This document shows, in pieces, positions 15,361-23,832 of a DNA stretch of 64,000 nt (positions within the stretch are counted from its first letter, which is position 1; every line of letters begins with the position of its first letter). Below the pieces are notes generated by a model. That model saw only the letters and a list, made by a program, of their open reading frames with translations, did not search any database and had not been told where the DNA came from. The position numbers and the translations under genes were made by a program. The stretch is from Acidobacteriota bacterium (GTDB taxonomy: Bacteria > Acidobacteriota > JAAYUB01), in the NCBI GenBank assembly GCA_029565065.1, contig JAKQOW010000027.1:1-64000 (forward strand). The letters are read 5' to 3'.

Positions 15361-16098
15361 ATGAGTGTCGTTGCCGGTCTTGGGCGCATGCTCCGCTCCA
15401 CCCTCATCGGTCTGCTGCCGGTGTGGGTCTGGCTCGCCCCCGTGTCGGCCCAGGTTGAGCCGCGGGAGCTGATCCCGGCTGTGACGCGCGAAGCCAGTCT
15501 GTCGATGCTGGCCATCAAAGCCGAGTTCCATCTGGGAAAAACATGGCACGAGACCCTGCAGCCGTTTCCCGCCCTGGAGAAGCGGATTCTGGTGGTTAAC
15601 CTGACCGTGACCAACACAGGCGCCTTGCCGCAAAGTCTCTACCTCGACGAGGTTTGGCTGTATCTTAAAGGAGAAGACCAGCGGGTCAGCCGCATACACG
15701 CAGAAGAACTTGGTCCGCAGGTATATGTTTCTCCCCAGCAGATTTTCCCCGATTCTGACCCCGGCCGGAATTCACGGGTTCAAACGGCCACCCCCGGCCC
15801 GGTGTACCGGGACGGCCAGGTGGTGGTGAATCCGACACACTCCTCGGGCGTGATGGTGGATCTCGGCGGCACCAAGGACAAAACATCCCCAACCAGCCTG
15901 CAGAAATTCATTCTGGCCTTGTTTGGGAAAGAATTCAGTGCCTCCTACCTGAAACCGGGCCAGACCGCCAACGGCCTGTTGTATTTTTACCTGCCGTGGG
16001 AGATGGATTCATTCACCGGAATCACGTTCCATCTGGACGAAGTGTTGGGAGGAACCGAACAGCTTCAGTTGGAGATCGCCACGCCCCCCGCACCCTGA
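15361..16098 (+). CDS. Secreted hypothetical protein
   Basis: 245 residues with an N-terminal signal sequence (MLRSTLIGLLPVWVWLAPVSAQ), starting at ATG 15361 or 15388; neither has a clear ribosome site. The mature part contains KRILVVNLTVTNTGALPQSL and GQTANGLLYFYLPWEMDSF, a pattern of beta strands like extracellular immunoglobulin-like domains that describe added ligands or ornaments. I do not recognise the family. It is 33 bp downstream of the DUF72 gene and may share its transcript. Confidence 0.68.
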   Translation: MSVVAGLGRMLRSTLIGLLPVWVWLAPVSAQVEPRELIPAVTREASLSMLAIKAEFHLGKTWHETLQPFPALEKRILVVNLTVTNTGALPQSLYLDEVWLYLKGEDQRVSRIHAEELGPQVYVSPQQIFPDSDPGRNSRVQTATPGPVYRDGQVVVNPTHSSGVMVDLGGTKDKTSPTSLQKFILALFGKEFSASYLKPGQTANGLLYFYLPWEMDSFTGITFHLDEVLGGTEQLQLEIATPPAP

Positions 16099-16155
16099 CA
16101 ATCCGGCTTCGTCCGCTTCCCGCCGAGTGGCGCATCCGCGTCACGGAAAGAAGCC

Positions 16156-16185
16156 TTGCTATATCCCGGTGCGTTCTGATATAAA
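16156..16185 (+). promoter_or_regulatory. Possible promoter of the protease/PDZ gene
   Basis: TTGCTA (16156-16161), 18-bp spacer, TATAAA (16180-16185) within the 236-bp gap before 16335. The gap otherwise holds nothing I can recognise. Confidence 0.4.
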
Positions 16186-16334
16186 AAAAACAGCATGCGG
16201 ATGCACCTATTCGCCAGAACGGAAATCCAATCTCCCAATCGAGGATCTCGGGAGACCATGCGGTCTCTGTCGTCCGATCCAGCCATCTGAACATCAAACG
16301 CCTGACCCGTGGGGCGTCCGATAAGGAGTCGATG

Positions 16335-18143
16335 ATGAAACGAACCGTGTTCTTCGTTTGCCTATTGTCGCTCGGTCTGCTCGCGACCGGCCTGGCAATA
16401 ACGCCCCAGGAGCTGGTTCAGCGGCATCGGCAGGCGCTGTCGGCGAATCAGGAACTCCTCTTCAATCTGTCAACCATCCGGATGGTGGGGCAACTCGAGA
16501 AATACGGCCTGCAGGGCGATGTCGGTGTTTTTGTCTCCTTTCCCGACCGGTTTGCCGTCGCCCACGAATTCCCACTGTTCTCGGAACGCTGGGTTACCCG
16601 AGGCAAGGATGCGGAATTGCTCGAGATGACCGGCTGGCGCCGCACCGCGGCCAGAGGTGACCTGTTCCATCTGCGTGCCCTCCAGTTCGTCCTCGGTTAT
16701 CAGTACCTGAATCCGGGCGTGGCTCTGCCCACCGACCTCCGTGAGGTCGAGGGTGAAGTGAGCGCCACGTTGCTCACTGCCGAAGGGGTTCCGATCCGGG
16801 TGGTCTACGACGCCGGCACCTTTCTCATTCGCAGCTTCGCCTTCACCGGATCTGACGGGCTGGGTGTGGTCATACAGGTTGAATCGTACCGCCAGTGGGA
16901 TGGCGTGCAGCTGCCCGGTCGGCTGCGCGAGGAATCGGTCAATCCAGCAACCTACACCTTCACCCAGTGTGAGGTCAACCGGGGTGTGGACGGCTCGTTC
17001 TTCAATATTCCGCCGTCTGCATCGGACAGCAATTTGCCCGAGCGGTCCTCGATTCGGCTTCCTCTTCAGCGCTATTTCGGCCTGCCGTTGATCAAATGCT
17101 GGATTGGCAATTCGCCGGCTCTCACGTTCCTGATTGACACCGCCCTGCCGTTTTCGGTCATCGATCGCAGCATCGCCACCCAATTGGGTTTCACCCCCCA
17201 GGGGCGTCGCACGGCCGCCGTCCGGTACCCGCTCGGTGATCTGGCGTTCGTGCGCCTGCCCTCGGTGTTGCTGCGCGAGGTTGAATACCGCAACAAACTG
17301 TTTCTGGCCGCCAACATGATCCCCGCCAGCACCAATATCCAGCTGCCCGTCCACGGCATCCTTGGAGCCGACTTCTTCCACCAGCAAATCATCAATCTGG
17401 ACTTGACCACCGAATCGTTCCGGATCACCTCAACGCGAGGCTTTAATCCGGAGCAGCAATGGGCGCGGGTGCCGCTTCTCACCACCGGAGGCACGCTGGC
17501 CATGATCGCCACACTCAATGGAGTGGAAACGGCCATGGAGCTGTCCACATCCAGCGGCGAATCCATCGGCTTCAGCGCCACAAGCGAAACCGCGCGGGGA
17601 CTCCTCCGCCGTCAGGGTCCGTCGGCCGAGGCCTTCTCCGTTGGTCTGGGCTTCGGCTTCCCGGAGACGGTCGTGCCCCTAGGTGCCCTGAACTTGGGTG
17701 GCCAGACGGTCGACGCTCCGCTCGCCCATCTGGTCCAGTTTCCCGATACCTATCCCGGTGGTCGCCGTCAGATTGGCTGGTTGGGCACTGGCCTGCTACG
17801 CCGTTTCTCCGTCCATCTCGACATCCCCGGCCAGACAGCCTACTTAGAACCCACCACCGCTCTCCGCGAGGCGGATACATTCAATGCGGCCGGATTGTAC
17901 CCGGTCAGATCGGGCGGCAAGCTGGTGGTGCAACGGGTGGTGCCGGACTTGCCGGCGGCGAAGGCCGGGGTTGAACCCGGCGATATCATCATCCAACTGA
18001 TGGGCTACCCCGGCGAGCAGATCGTGTTCGATCGGGTATACGCGTTTCTGAACATTCCGACGGGCCAGAGCGTCTCGCTTCAGGTCCAGAAAGGCGACGG
18101 CCGCGTCCTGGACTTGCAGCTCCGGAATGAGAGCGCGTTTTAG
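16335..18143 (+). CDS. Exported retropepsin-like aspartyl protease with PDZ domain
   Basis: 602 residues from ATG 16335 (AAGGAG 6 nt upstream; the ATG one codon earlier is too close). A signal peptide ends near ATGLAITPQ. Residues about 20-240 are a beta-rich domain of lipoprotein-carrier style. At about 260 a retropepsin-like domain begins with FLIDTALPFSVIDRSIATQLG, the active-site triplet reading DTA rather than DTG, followed by HGILGADFF. The C-terminal 85 residues form a PDZ domain (VVPDLPAAKAGVEPGDIIIQ). The layout is known from predicted periplasmic clan AA proteases, but the Gly to Ala change makes activity uncertain. The stop overlaps deoB by 4 nt, convergently. Confidence 0.85.
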   Translation: MKRTVFFVCLLSLGLLATGLAITPQELVQRHRQALSANQELLFNLSTIRMVGQLEKYGLQGDVGVFVSFPDRFAVAHEFPLFSERWVTRGKDAELLEMTGWRRTAARGDLFHLRALQFVLGYQYLNPGVALPTDLREVEGEVSATLLTAEGVPIRVVYDAGTFLIRSFAFTGSDGLGVVIQVESYRQWDGVQLPGRLREESVNPATYTFTQCEVNRGVDGSFFNIPPSASDSNLPERSSIRLPLQRYFGLPLIKCWIGNSPALTFLIDTALPFSVIDRSIATQLGFTPQGRRTAAVRYPLGDLAFVRLPSVLLREVEYRNKLFLAANMIPASTNIQLPVHGILGADFFHQQIINLDLTTESFRITSTRGFNPEQQWARVPLLTTGGTLAMIATLNGVETAMELSTSSGESIGFSATSETARGLLRRQGPSAEAFSVGLGFGFPETVVPLGALNLGGQTVDAPLAHLVQFPDTYPGGRRQIGWLGTGLLRRFSVHLDIPGQTAYLEPTTALREADTFNAAGLYPVRSGGKLVVQRVVPDLPAAKAGVEPGDIIIQLMGYPGEQIVFDRVYAFLNIPTGQSVSLQVQKGDGRVLDLQLRNESAF

Positions 18144-19318
18144 CCCCGTTCCGGGCCGAAAGCACTCAAGAAACTCTGTCCCGCCGGCAGGGTGAAGCCG
18201 AAATTCTCGGCGATGGTCTGACCCACATCGGCCAGGCTGGAGCGCAGCCCGATATCTGCGCCGCGCGTCAGGTCGGGGGCCCACCCCAGCAGAGGCACAT
18301 ATTCCCGGCTGTGATCCGTGGACGTTGTGGTCGGATCGCAGCCGTGATCCGCCGTGATCAGCAGACAGTCGCCGGGCTCCATGGCGGCCATCCATCCCGG
18401 CAGGGCGTGATCCAGCTCCGCCAAGGCGGCCGCATATCCGGCGGTGTCGTTCCGGTGGCCGTACAGCATGTCAAAATCCACCAGATTGGTCAAGATAACC
18501 TCACCGCCGCCCGATGCGATCATCTCGCGCGTGATCCGGATTCCATCGGCGTTGGTCTTCGTCTTGATCTCCTGCCCCGTATGACGCCAGGCGAAGATGG
18601 AAGCTATCTTGCCAATGGAAGCGAGCGACCGCCCCGCCAGCGACAATTCGCTCAACAGATTGGGTTCGGGCGGAGGAACCGCGAAATCCTTTCGGTTTGT
18701 GGTCCGGGTGAAGGCCCCCGGCTCGCCGATGAACGGCCGGGCGATCACCCGGGCGACCCTGTGTGGACCCTGGAGCAATTCCCGGGCGGCGAGGCACATG
18801 CCATACAGTTGTTCCAGCGGGATAACGGCTTCGTGGGCCGCCAGTTGAAATACGCTGTCCGCCGACGTGTACAGGATCGGGTTCCCGGTCCGGACGTGCT
18901 CGGGCCCCAGATGTTGGATGATCTCGGTGCCCGATGCCGGGTAGTTGCCCAACACCTGTCGGCCCACTCGCTGTTCAAACGCACCGACAACATCGGGCGG
19001 AAAGCCGCCGGGATAGGTGGGAAACGGCTGTTCGGTTATGATGCCCGCCATCTCCCAGTGACCCACCGTCGTGTCCTTGCCCTGTGAGGCGGTGGCCGCC
19101 TTGCCGTGAAGCGACGTGGTGTCGGCCAGGCGGGGGTGGCCCGCCAGCGTCGCGATGTTGCCTAGTCCCATGCGATGTAGGTTCGGCAGGTACACCCCGG
19201 TGGCCGCCAGGGTGTGGCCGATGGTGTCCGAACCGGCGTCGCCCCACTGGTCGGCGTCGGGCATTGCCCCGATGCCCGCGGAATCGGCCACAATCAGAAT
19301 CATGCGTCGGAATCTCAT
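18140..19318 (-). CDS. deoB: Phosphopentomutase
   Basis: Interconverts ribose/deoxyribose 1- and 5-phosphates in nucleoside breakdown and salvage. At 392 residues it has normal DeoB length. Metal and catalytic motifs of the alkaline-phosphatase superfamily are visible: ILIVADSAGIGAMPDA, GDAGSDTIGH, TVGHWEMAG, DFDMLYGHRND and TADHGCDPTTTSTDHSRE. Its ATG overlaps the TGA of the deaminase gene upstream, so the two are translated together. Confidence 0.95.
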   Translation of the reverse strand: MRFRRMILIVADSAGIGAMPDADQWGDAGSDTIGHTLAATGVYLPNLHRMGLGNIATLAGHPRLADTTSLHGKAATASQGKDTTVGHWEMAGIITEQPFPTYPGGFPPDVVGAFEQRVGRQVLGNYPASGTEIIQHLGPEHVRTGNPILYTSADSVFQLAAHEAVIPLEQLYGMCLAARELLQGPHRVARVIARPFIGEPGAFTRTTNRKDFAVPPPEPNLLSELSLAGRSLASIGKIASIFAWRHTGQEIKTKTNADGIRITREMIASGGGEVILTNLVDFDMLYGHRNDTAGYAAALAELDHALPGWMAAMEPGDCLLITADHGCDPTTTSTDHSREYVPLLGWAPDLTRGADIGLRSSLADVGQTIAENFGFTLPAGQSFLSAFGPERG

Positions 19319-20730
19319 GGCTGCCCGCCCGTGATGCGCTGGATTTCCCCTCGGTGACCGGACGCCAGGCGAGCGAGCCGCTTCGGATCAAGGGTCAGCA
19401 GCCGGCGGTCCTTCATCAGCCACCGTCCGGCCACCATGGTACCGATGACCGCCTCACCGTGAGCGACGTAAACCAAGTGGGAATAGATATTGTGCACCGG
19501 TTCGTACAATGGTCCGCTCAGGTCCAGGACGATCAGGTCCGCCTGCTTGCCGGGCTCCAGGGATCCGATCTGTTTTTCCGCACCGATCGCCGCCGCTCCT
19601 TCGATGGTCGCCATTCGGACGACGTCCCGCGCCGGCATGACCGTCGGATCGCTGTCCCGCTGCTTGTGTATCTTCGCCGCCAGATCCATCGCCGCAAACA
19701 GGTCCAGCCGGTTGTTGCTGGCGGCGCCATCGGTGCCAAGACCGACGGGGATGCCGCGCCGACGGATCTCTGGAATCGGGGCGATCCCGGAAGCCAATTT
19801 CAAATTACTGTCGGGATTGTGCGCCACCGCCGTCCCGCTGCCCTGGAGGAGACCCAGGTCGGCCGGCGTGAGCTGTACACAATGGGCGGCCAGCCGGCCC
19901 TTTCCCAACAAGCCCAACCGCGCGGCATGCTCCACCGGGCTCGCATCGTAACGCTTCCGCACGTCGGCCACTTCGTTGGCGCTCTCCGCCAGATGATACG
20001 TCATCGGCGAGTCGAACCGCACGGCCAGTTCGCCGGCCAGACGAAGCGTCTCCGGCGAGCAGGTGTAGCAGGAGTGGGGAGCGGGGATCACCCGAACCAG
20101 CGGATCGGCCCGCCAGCGCTGCATCGTCGCCTCCGTGTACTGAAGCGCCTCGGCCGGCGTGGCGAAATCGGGCGCCTTGAAATCGATGATGGTCTGGCCC
20201 AGCCAGCCGCGCAGGCCGGCTTCGCGGACCGCCCGCGCGACGTCATCCTCAAAATAGTACATGTCAACGACCGTTGTTGTCCCGCGGCTGATCAATTCGG
20301 CGCAGCCGAGCAGGCTCGCCTCATACACGAAACGCGCATTGACCAGCTTGGCCTCAAGCGGAAAGATGTACCGGCGGAGCCACGCCATCAGCTCCATGTC
20401 GTCCGCCACGCCACGCATGGGATTCATGGCGATGTGCGCGTGCAGATTGACCAGACCGGGCAGAATCCACCGGTTGCCCACCCGCTCTGTCCGGCGAGCC
20501 CGCACCTGCCGGCGGACCGTCTCCAGATCCCCGACCGCGACAATGGTGTTGCCGCGGATCGCAACGGCGCCGGGTTCCCAGACGGCCATCTCCGGATTCA
20601 TGCTCACGACATGGTCCGCTTCGATCAGCAAGTCGGCCGCCCGCCGGTCAGCCGCCCGCAAGCCGGGTGCACCAGCCGCCAGGGAGGCACCGGCAATCAG
20701 AACAACCCAAATGATTGATCGAAGGTTCAT
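19315..20730 (-). CDS. Exported amidohydrolase of the MTA/SAH (TRZ/ATZ) deaminase group
   Basis: 471 residues from ATG 20730, directly followed by a signal peptide (SIIWVVLIAGASLAAGAPG, cleavage near LRA-AD). ATG 20742 is possible but abuts the GGGGAGG. Metal ligands: NLHAHIAMNPMRG (HxH), TYHLAESANEV, AAHCVQLTP and LGTDGAASNNRLDLF with the catalytic Asp. These match the methylthioadenosine/S-adenosylhomocysteine deaminase and chlorohydrolase group; the exact substrate is not determinable. Export is unusual, since these are mostly cytosolic enzymes. Coupling to deoB suggests a nucleoside-derived substrate. ATGs far upstream are not credible starts. Confidence 0.85.
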   Translation of the reverse strand: MNLRSIIWVVLIAGASLAAGAPGLRAADRRAADLLIEADHVVSMNPEMAVWEPGAVAIRGNTIVAVGDLETVRRQVRARRTERVGNRWILPGLVNLHAHIAMNPMRGVADDMELMAWLRRYIFPLEAKLVNARFVYEASLLGCAELISRGTTTVVDMYYFEDDVARAVREAGLRGWLGQTIIDFKAPDFATPAEALQYTEATMQRWRADPLVRVIPAPHSCYTCSPETLRLAGELAVRFDSPMTYHLAESANEVADVRKRYDASPVEHAARLGLLGKGRLAAHCVQLTPADLGLLQGSGTAVAHNPDSNLKLASGIAPIPEIRRRGIPVGLGTDGAASNNRLDLFAAMDLAAKIHKQRDSDPTVMPARDVVRMATIEGAAAIGAEKQIGSLEPGKQADLIVLDLSGPLYEPVHNIYSHLVYVAHGEAVIGTMVAGRWLMKDRRLLTLDPKRLARLASGHRGEIQRITGGQP

Positions 20731-20874
20731 GGTGATGTGCATCCTCCCCGCCCAAACATGCCGCCACCGAAGCCATATTGTATCGTGAACAGGTCGTTCC
20801 GTCGCCCCTGGAGAAAAAATTTTCCATTCTCCCGTCGCTTGTGTTACATTGAGGTCCGGTGAAGGGGTGTCCCA

Positions 20875-22389
20875 ATGAAAGACCGCAAGGCTGTCCTGGC
20901 GGCGAAAATCCTTGAAGTCATCCAGAAAGCGACGGCGAAGTCCGCCGAGGTCCGGATCATCTTCAGTCATGGCGATTCCTGGAAAAGCATCGACATCAGC
21001 GGCGAGGATATTCTCCACATCGACAGCACCGAGATCACCGAGAAGTACGGCGCCTTGCTGCTGATGAACAAGTTGATCGCGCCGTCTGACCTCAAGAAGG
21101 CCACGGCGAGCGACGCCAAGCCCTGGCAGATGGACGACGCGCTCATCGCCGAGCTCAAGCTGGACGCCAACCAGGTGCGCAAGGTTTTTTCACTGCAGCT
21201 CTCCCGGCTGATCCATGCACTGCTCGAATGGCCGACGCTCAGTTTCAAGATCAGCACCCGCGATGCCGGCAGCCGACCCGTCGGCAAAAAACCGCTGCCC
21301 CTCGCCGAACTGAAACTGCACCTGCTTCGCCTCGCGCCACCGGAAGACAAGATCCGGGAAATCCGGGATAAGAAAGACCGCCTGTTCGTGCTGGATTCCG
21401 GCAAGATGAGCGTTCTTCGCCATCTGCCTCTCAATGCCCGGGAAGGTAATATTCTGAGCCGGATCAAGGGTCGGCTTACTCCCGAATCGATCGCCCGGGA
21501 AGGTCAGCTGCCGCCGGAGCAGGTGTTTGAACTGGTCGCTGTCTTCCGCGCCCTGGGCTTCATCGAGGAGGACGGCCACCTGCCGGCGGTGCCGCCGGCG
21601 CCCGCGCCGCCAACCCCGCCGGCTGAGGTGCCGGTCACCGAAAACGATATTTCGGCCATCCTAAAGGAGATTCGTGAGTACCGCGAGGAGATGGACAACA
21701 AGGATTACTACGAAATCTTCAGCATGACCCGGGATGCTTTCAACGCATCGCGACTAAAAACCAACTACTACGCGCTCGCCAAGAAGTACCATCCGGATAA
21801 ATATCGAAAATTCGGATCCGAAGACATCAATCGCATTCTGGAAGACGTGCTCAATTTGTTCAACACCGCCTATGATGTCCTCAAGGATCCGCAGCGAAAG
21901 CAGAATTACGACACCGAGTGCAGCACCTCTGAGTTGAAGCCGACCGTTGCATCGATGGCCAAGTCTGGACCCCGACCGCAGGAGATGGACCAGATCGCGC
22001 TCGACAACTTCCACCAGGGTCGGAACCTGATTCAGTTGCAGAAGTATGCGGAAGCCATCTCGTTCCTGCGACGCTCAGTGCAGATCAAGCCCGACAATGC
22101 CGAGTACAACGCCTACCTGGGCTATGCCATGTCGAAGGTGCCCCAGTTCCGCAAAGAAGCGGAGAAGCATTTCCTTCGTTCGATTGAGATCAACCCGATG
22201 AACGTCAACACCTACCTCCATCTCGGCCGGCTTTACAAAGAGGCGCATCTGGCCAACAAGGCGGTAGCCGCCTTTCAGGAGGCACTGCGCTGGGACCCGG
22301 AGAACAAGGTGGCGCTGCAGGAAATCGATGAGATCAGCGGCGTGCGCAAATCCCGGGGCGGCCTCTTCGGCGGCTTGTTCAAAAAATAA
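20875..22389 (+). CDS. PATAN/DUF4388-like, J-domain and TPR protein
   Basis: 504 residues in three parts. Residues 1-245 are a soluble domain like the PATAN/DUF4388 segment (LLLMNKLIAPSDLKKA, LQLSRLIHALLEW, then a winged-helix-like end), followed by a Pro-rich linker. Residues about 278-345 form a J domain with the Hsp70-stimulating HPD in YALAKKYHPDKYRK. Residues about 375-490 carry three TPR-like repeats (AISFLRRSVQIKPDNAEYN, HFLRSIEINPMNVNTYLHL, AVAAFQEALRWDPENKVAL). Such proteins are thought to link regulation to DnaK clients. ATG 20875 has a GAAGGGG-like site. No dnaK lies nearby. Confidence 0.82.
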   Translation: MKDRKAVLAAKILEVIQKATAKSAEVRIIFSHGDSWKSIDISGEDILHIDSTEITEKYGALLLMNKLIAPSDLKKATASDAKPWQMDDALIAELKLDANQVRKVFSLQLSRLIHALLEWPTLSFKISTRDAGSRPVGKKPLPLAELKLHLLRLAPPEDKIREIRDKKDRLFVLDSGKMSVLRHLPLNAREGNILSRIKGRLTPESIAREGQLPPEQVFELVAVFRALGFIEEDGHLPAVPPAPAPPTPPAEVPVTENDISAILKEIREYREEMDNKDYYEIFSMTRDAFNASRLKTNYYALAKKYHPDKYRKFGSEDINRILEDVLNLFNTAYDVLKDPQRKQNYDTECSTSELKPTVASMAKSGPRPQEMDQIALDNFHQGRNLIQLQKYAEAISFLRRSVQIKPDNAEYNAYLGYAMSKVPQFRKEAEKHFLRSIEINPMNVNTYLHLGRLYKEAHLANKAVAAFQEALRWDPENKVALQEIDEISGVRKSRGGLFGGLFKK

Positions 22390-22596
22390 CGCCCGTCGGC
22401 ATCATCTCTTGAAAATATCATGATGACAGCCGCGTTTTCGGCCGAATGGCGGTGCTTGAGGTGAGGCATCAGCGAAGCCGCCGAAGGCCGCTTACCCATG
22501 ACCGGCCTTCGAATATCAGCTTTTTCCAGAATCCCGACATTATGAAAAAAAGTTAACGAAAATAAAAAAAATCTTTTTCCCCGTTCCATTTTTTTC

Positions 22597-22625
22597 TTGA
22601 ACTGCAAGGGTTTTTGATCTATTTA
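22597..22625 (+). promoter_or_regulatory. Possible promoter of the OmpR-type regulator gene
   Basis: TTGAAC (22597-22602), 17-bp spacer, TATTTA (22620-22625), in the AT-rich end of the 276-bp gap 22390-22665. The -10 match is poor. The rest of the gap shows no gene. Confidence 0.35.
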
Positions 22626-22665
22626 TGAATCCGTCAAGGGGGCAAACCCTTATCAGACGGGCACC

Positions 22666-23394
22666 ATGACAGAAAAGCAATTGAAGATCTTGATCGTTGA
22701 CGACGAACCCGAGGTCACTCGATCCATCGCCGCCTATCTCGAACGGATCGGCTACGAACCCCGCGGCCTGAATGATCCCGATCAATTCATGGACACCTTT
22801 CTCGAGTTCAAACCAGACCTGATCATTCTGGACATCATCATGCCGAAGGTGGACGGTGTTGAATTATGCCGATCCGTCCGCCGGCTGCCGCTGTACTGCC
22901 CCATCATCATGCTGACATCCAAGGGCGACGTCGTCGACAAGATCGTCGGTCTTGAGGTCGGCGCCGACGACTATGTCCCCAAGCCGTTCAGCCTGCGTGA
23001 GCTCGAAGCCAGGATCAAGGCGGTTCTCCGCCGACAGATCCTTCAGGCCAAGGCGCTGGACAGTGCCGCCGCCGCCAATCTGCTGCAGCATGGCAACATC
23101 ACCATGGATCTCAAGAACCGGATCCTGAAGATCGGCAAGAAGAAAATTGAGCTCACGCCGAAAGAGTTTGAACTGATGCGGCTCTTCTTGTCCAATCCCG
23201 GCCGCGCATTCAGCCGGGAGGATCTGCTGGAGAAGGTGTGGGGCGATAACTACCGTGGCTATCACCGGACCATCGACTCCCATATCAACCGTTTGCGCGC
23301 CAAAGTCGAATCCAATCCCGAACACCCGGAGATCGTCGTCACCGTGTGGGGCGTTGGATACAAGTTTAACGAGGATTATCAACCCAAAACCTAA
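22666..23394 (+). CDS. OmpR/PhoB-type response regulator
   Basis: 242 residues. The receiver domain (1-120) has the DDE acidic pocket, phospho-acceptor D56 in ILDIIMPKVDG, TSKG with the conserved Thr, and KPF. The C-terminal winged helix (about 145-238) shows KIELTPKEFELMRLF, SREDLLEKVWG and the recognition helix RTIDSHINRLRAKVE, ending in TVWGVGYKF. No histidine kinase gene is next to it. HU follows after 15 bp and probably shares the transcript. There is no strong ribosome site before ATG 22666. Confidence 0.93.
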   Translation: MTEKQLKILIVDDEPEVTRSIAAYLERIGYEPRGLNDPDQFMDTFLEFKPDLIILDIIMPKVDGVELCRSVRRLPLYCPIIMLTSKGDVVDKIVGLEVGADDYVPKPFSLRELEARIKAVLRRQILQAKALDSAAAANLLQHGNITMDLKNRILKIGKKKIELTPKEFELMRLFLSNPGRAFSREDLLEKVWGDNYRGYHRTIDSHINRLRAKVESNPEHPEIVVTVWGVGYKFNEDYQPKT

Positions 23395-23409
23395 CCTTTA
23401 GGAGGTACT

Positions 23410-23679
23410 ATGAACAAAGCAGATCTGATCAAGAAGATGTCGAACGACGCGGACATCACCCTGACCCAGGCGACCAAAGGCTTCAATGCCATCATCGAAG
23501 GCATCGCCAAGGAGCTGTCCAAGAACCGCCGGGTGACCATCGTCGGTTTCGGCACCTTCTCTGTCAGCCACCGGAAGGCCCGCATCGGCCGCAACCCCAA
23601 GACCGGCGCGCCCCTGAAGATCGCGGCCCGCAAGGTCCCGAAGTTCACGCCGGGCAAGGCGCTGAAAGATCGCTTCTAG
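23410..23679 (+). CDS. HU-family DNA-binding protein
   Basis: 89 residues, the standard length of HU/IHF subunits. Seen: MNKADLIKKM start, TIVGFGTFSVSHRKARIGRNP with the DNA-inserting arm (NPKTGAPLKI) and KFTPGKALKD at the end. It has an excellent AGGAGG 6 nt before ATG. It follows the response regulator closely and is closed by a strong terminator. Confidence 0.95.
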   Translation: MNKADLIKKMSNDADITLTQATKGFNAIIEGIAKELSKNRRVTIVGFGTFSVSHRKARIGRNPKTGAPLKIAARKVPKFTPGKALKDRF

Positions 23680-23703
23680 TTCATCCCAGAACAGAAAAAA
23701 ACG

Positions 23704-23733
23704 GGGTCGGGCTTGTCGCCCGACCCTTTTTTT
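23704..23733 (+). terminator. Intrinsic terminator after the HU gene
   Basis: GGGTCGGGC (23704-23712), 5-nt loop, GCCCGACCC (23718-23726), then seven Ts; an A-run before the stem might let it act in the other direction too, on the leftward dnaN transcript. Confidence 0.88.
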
Positions 23734-23832
23734 GTCTACGGAATGGATTCGCGCTGGGCGCTGACTTTTCGTTGTGGAATAACCAGGCTTGGTTGGTTCC
23801 GCCGGCTCTAGGCTGTCACCCCGCGGGCAAGG

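Noticed and set aside
19084-20718. An open frame of 544 codons on the plus strand.
   Set aside because: Antisense to the deaminase and the start of deoB, which have complete motif sets. No family features are seen in the shadow.
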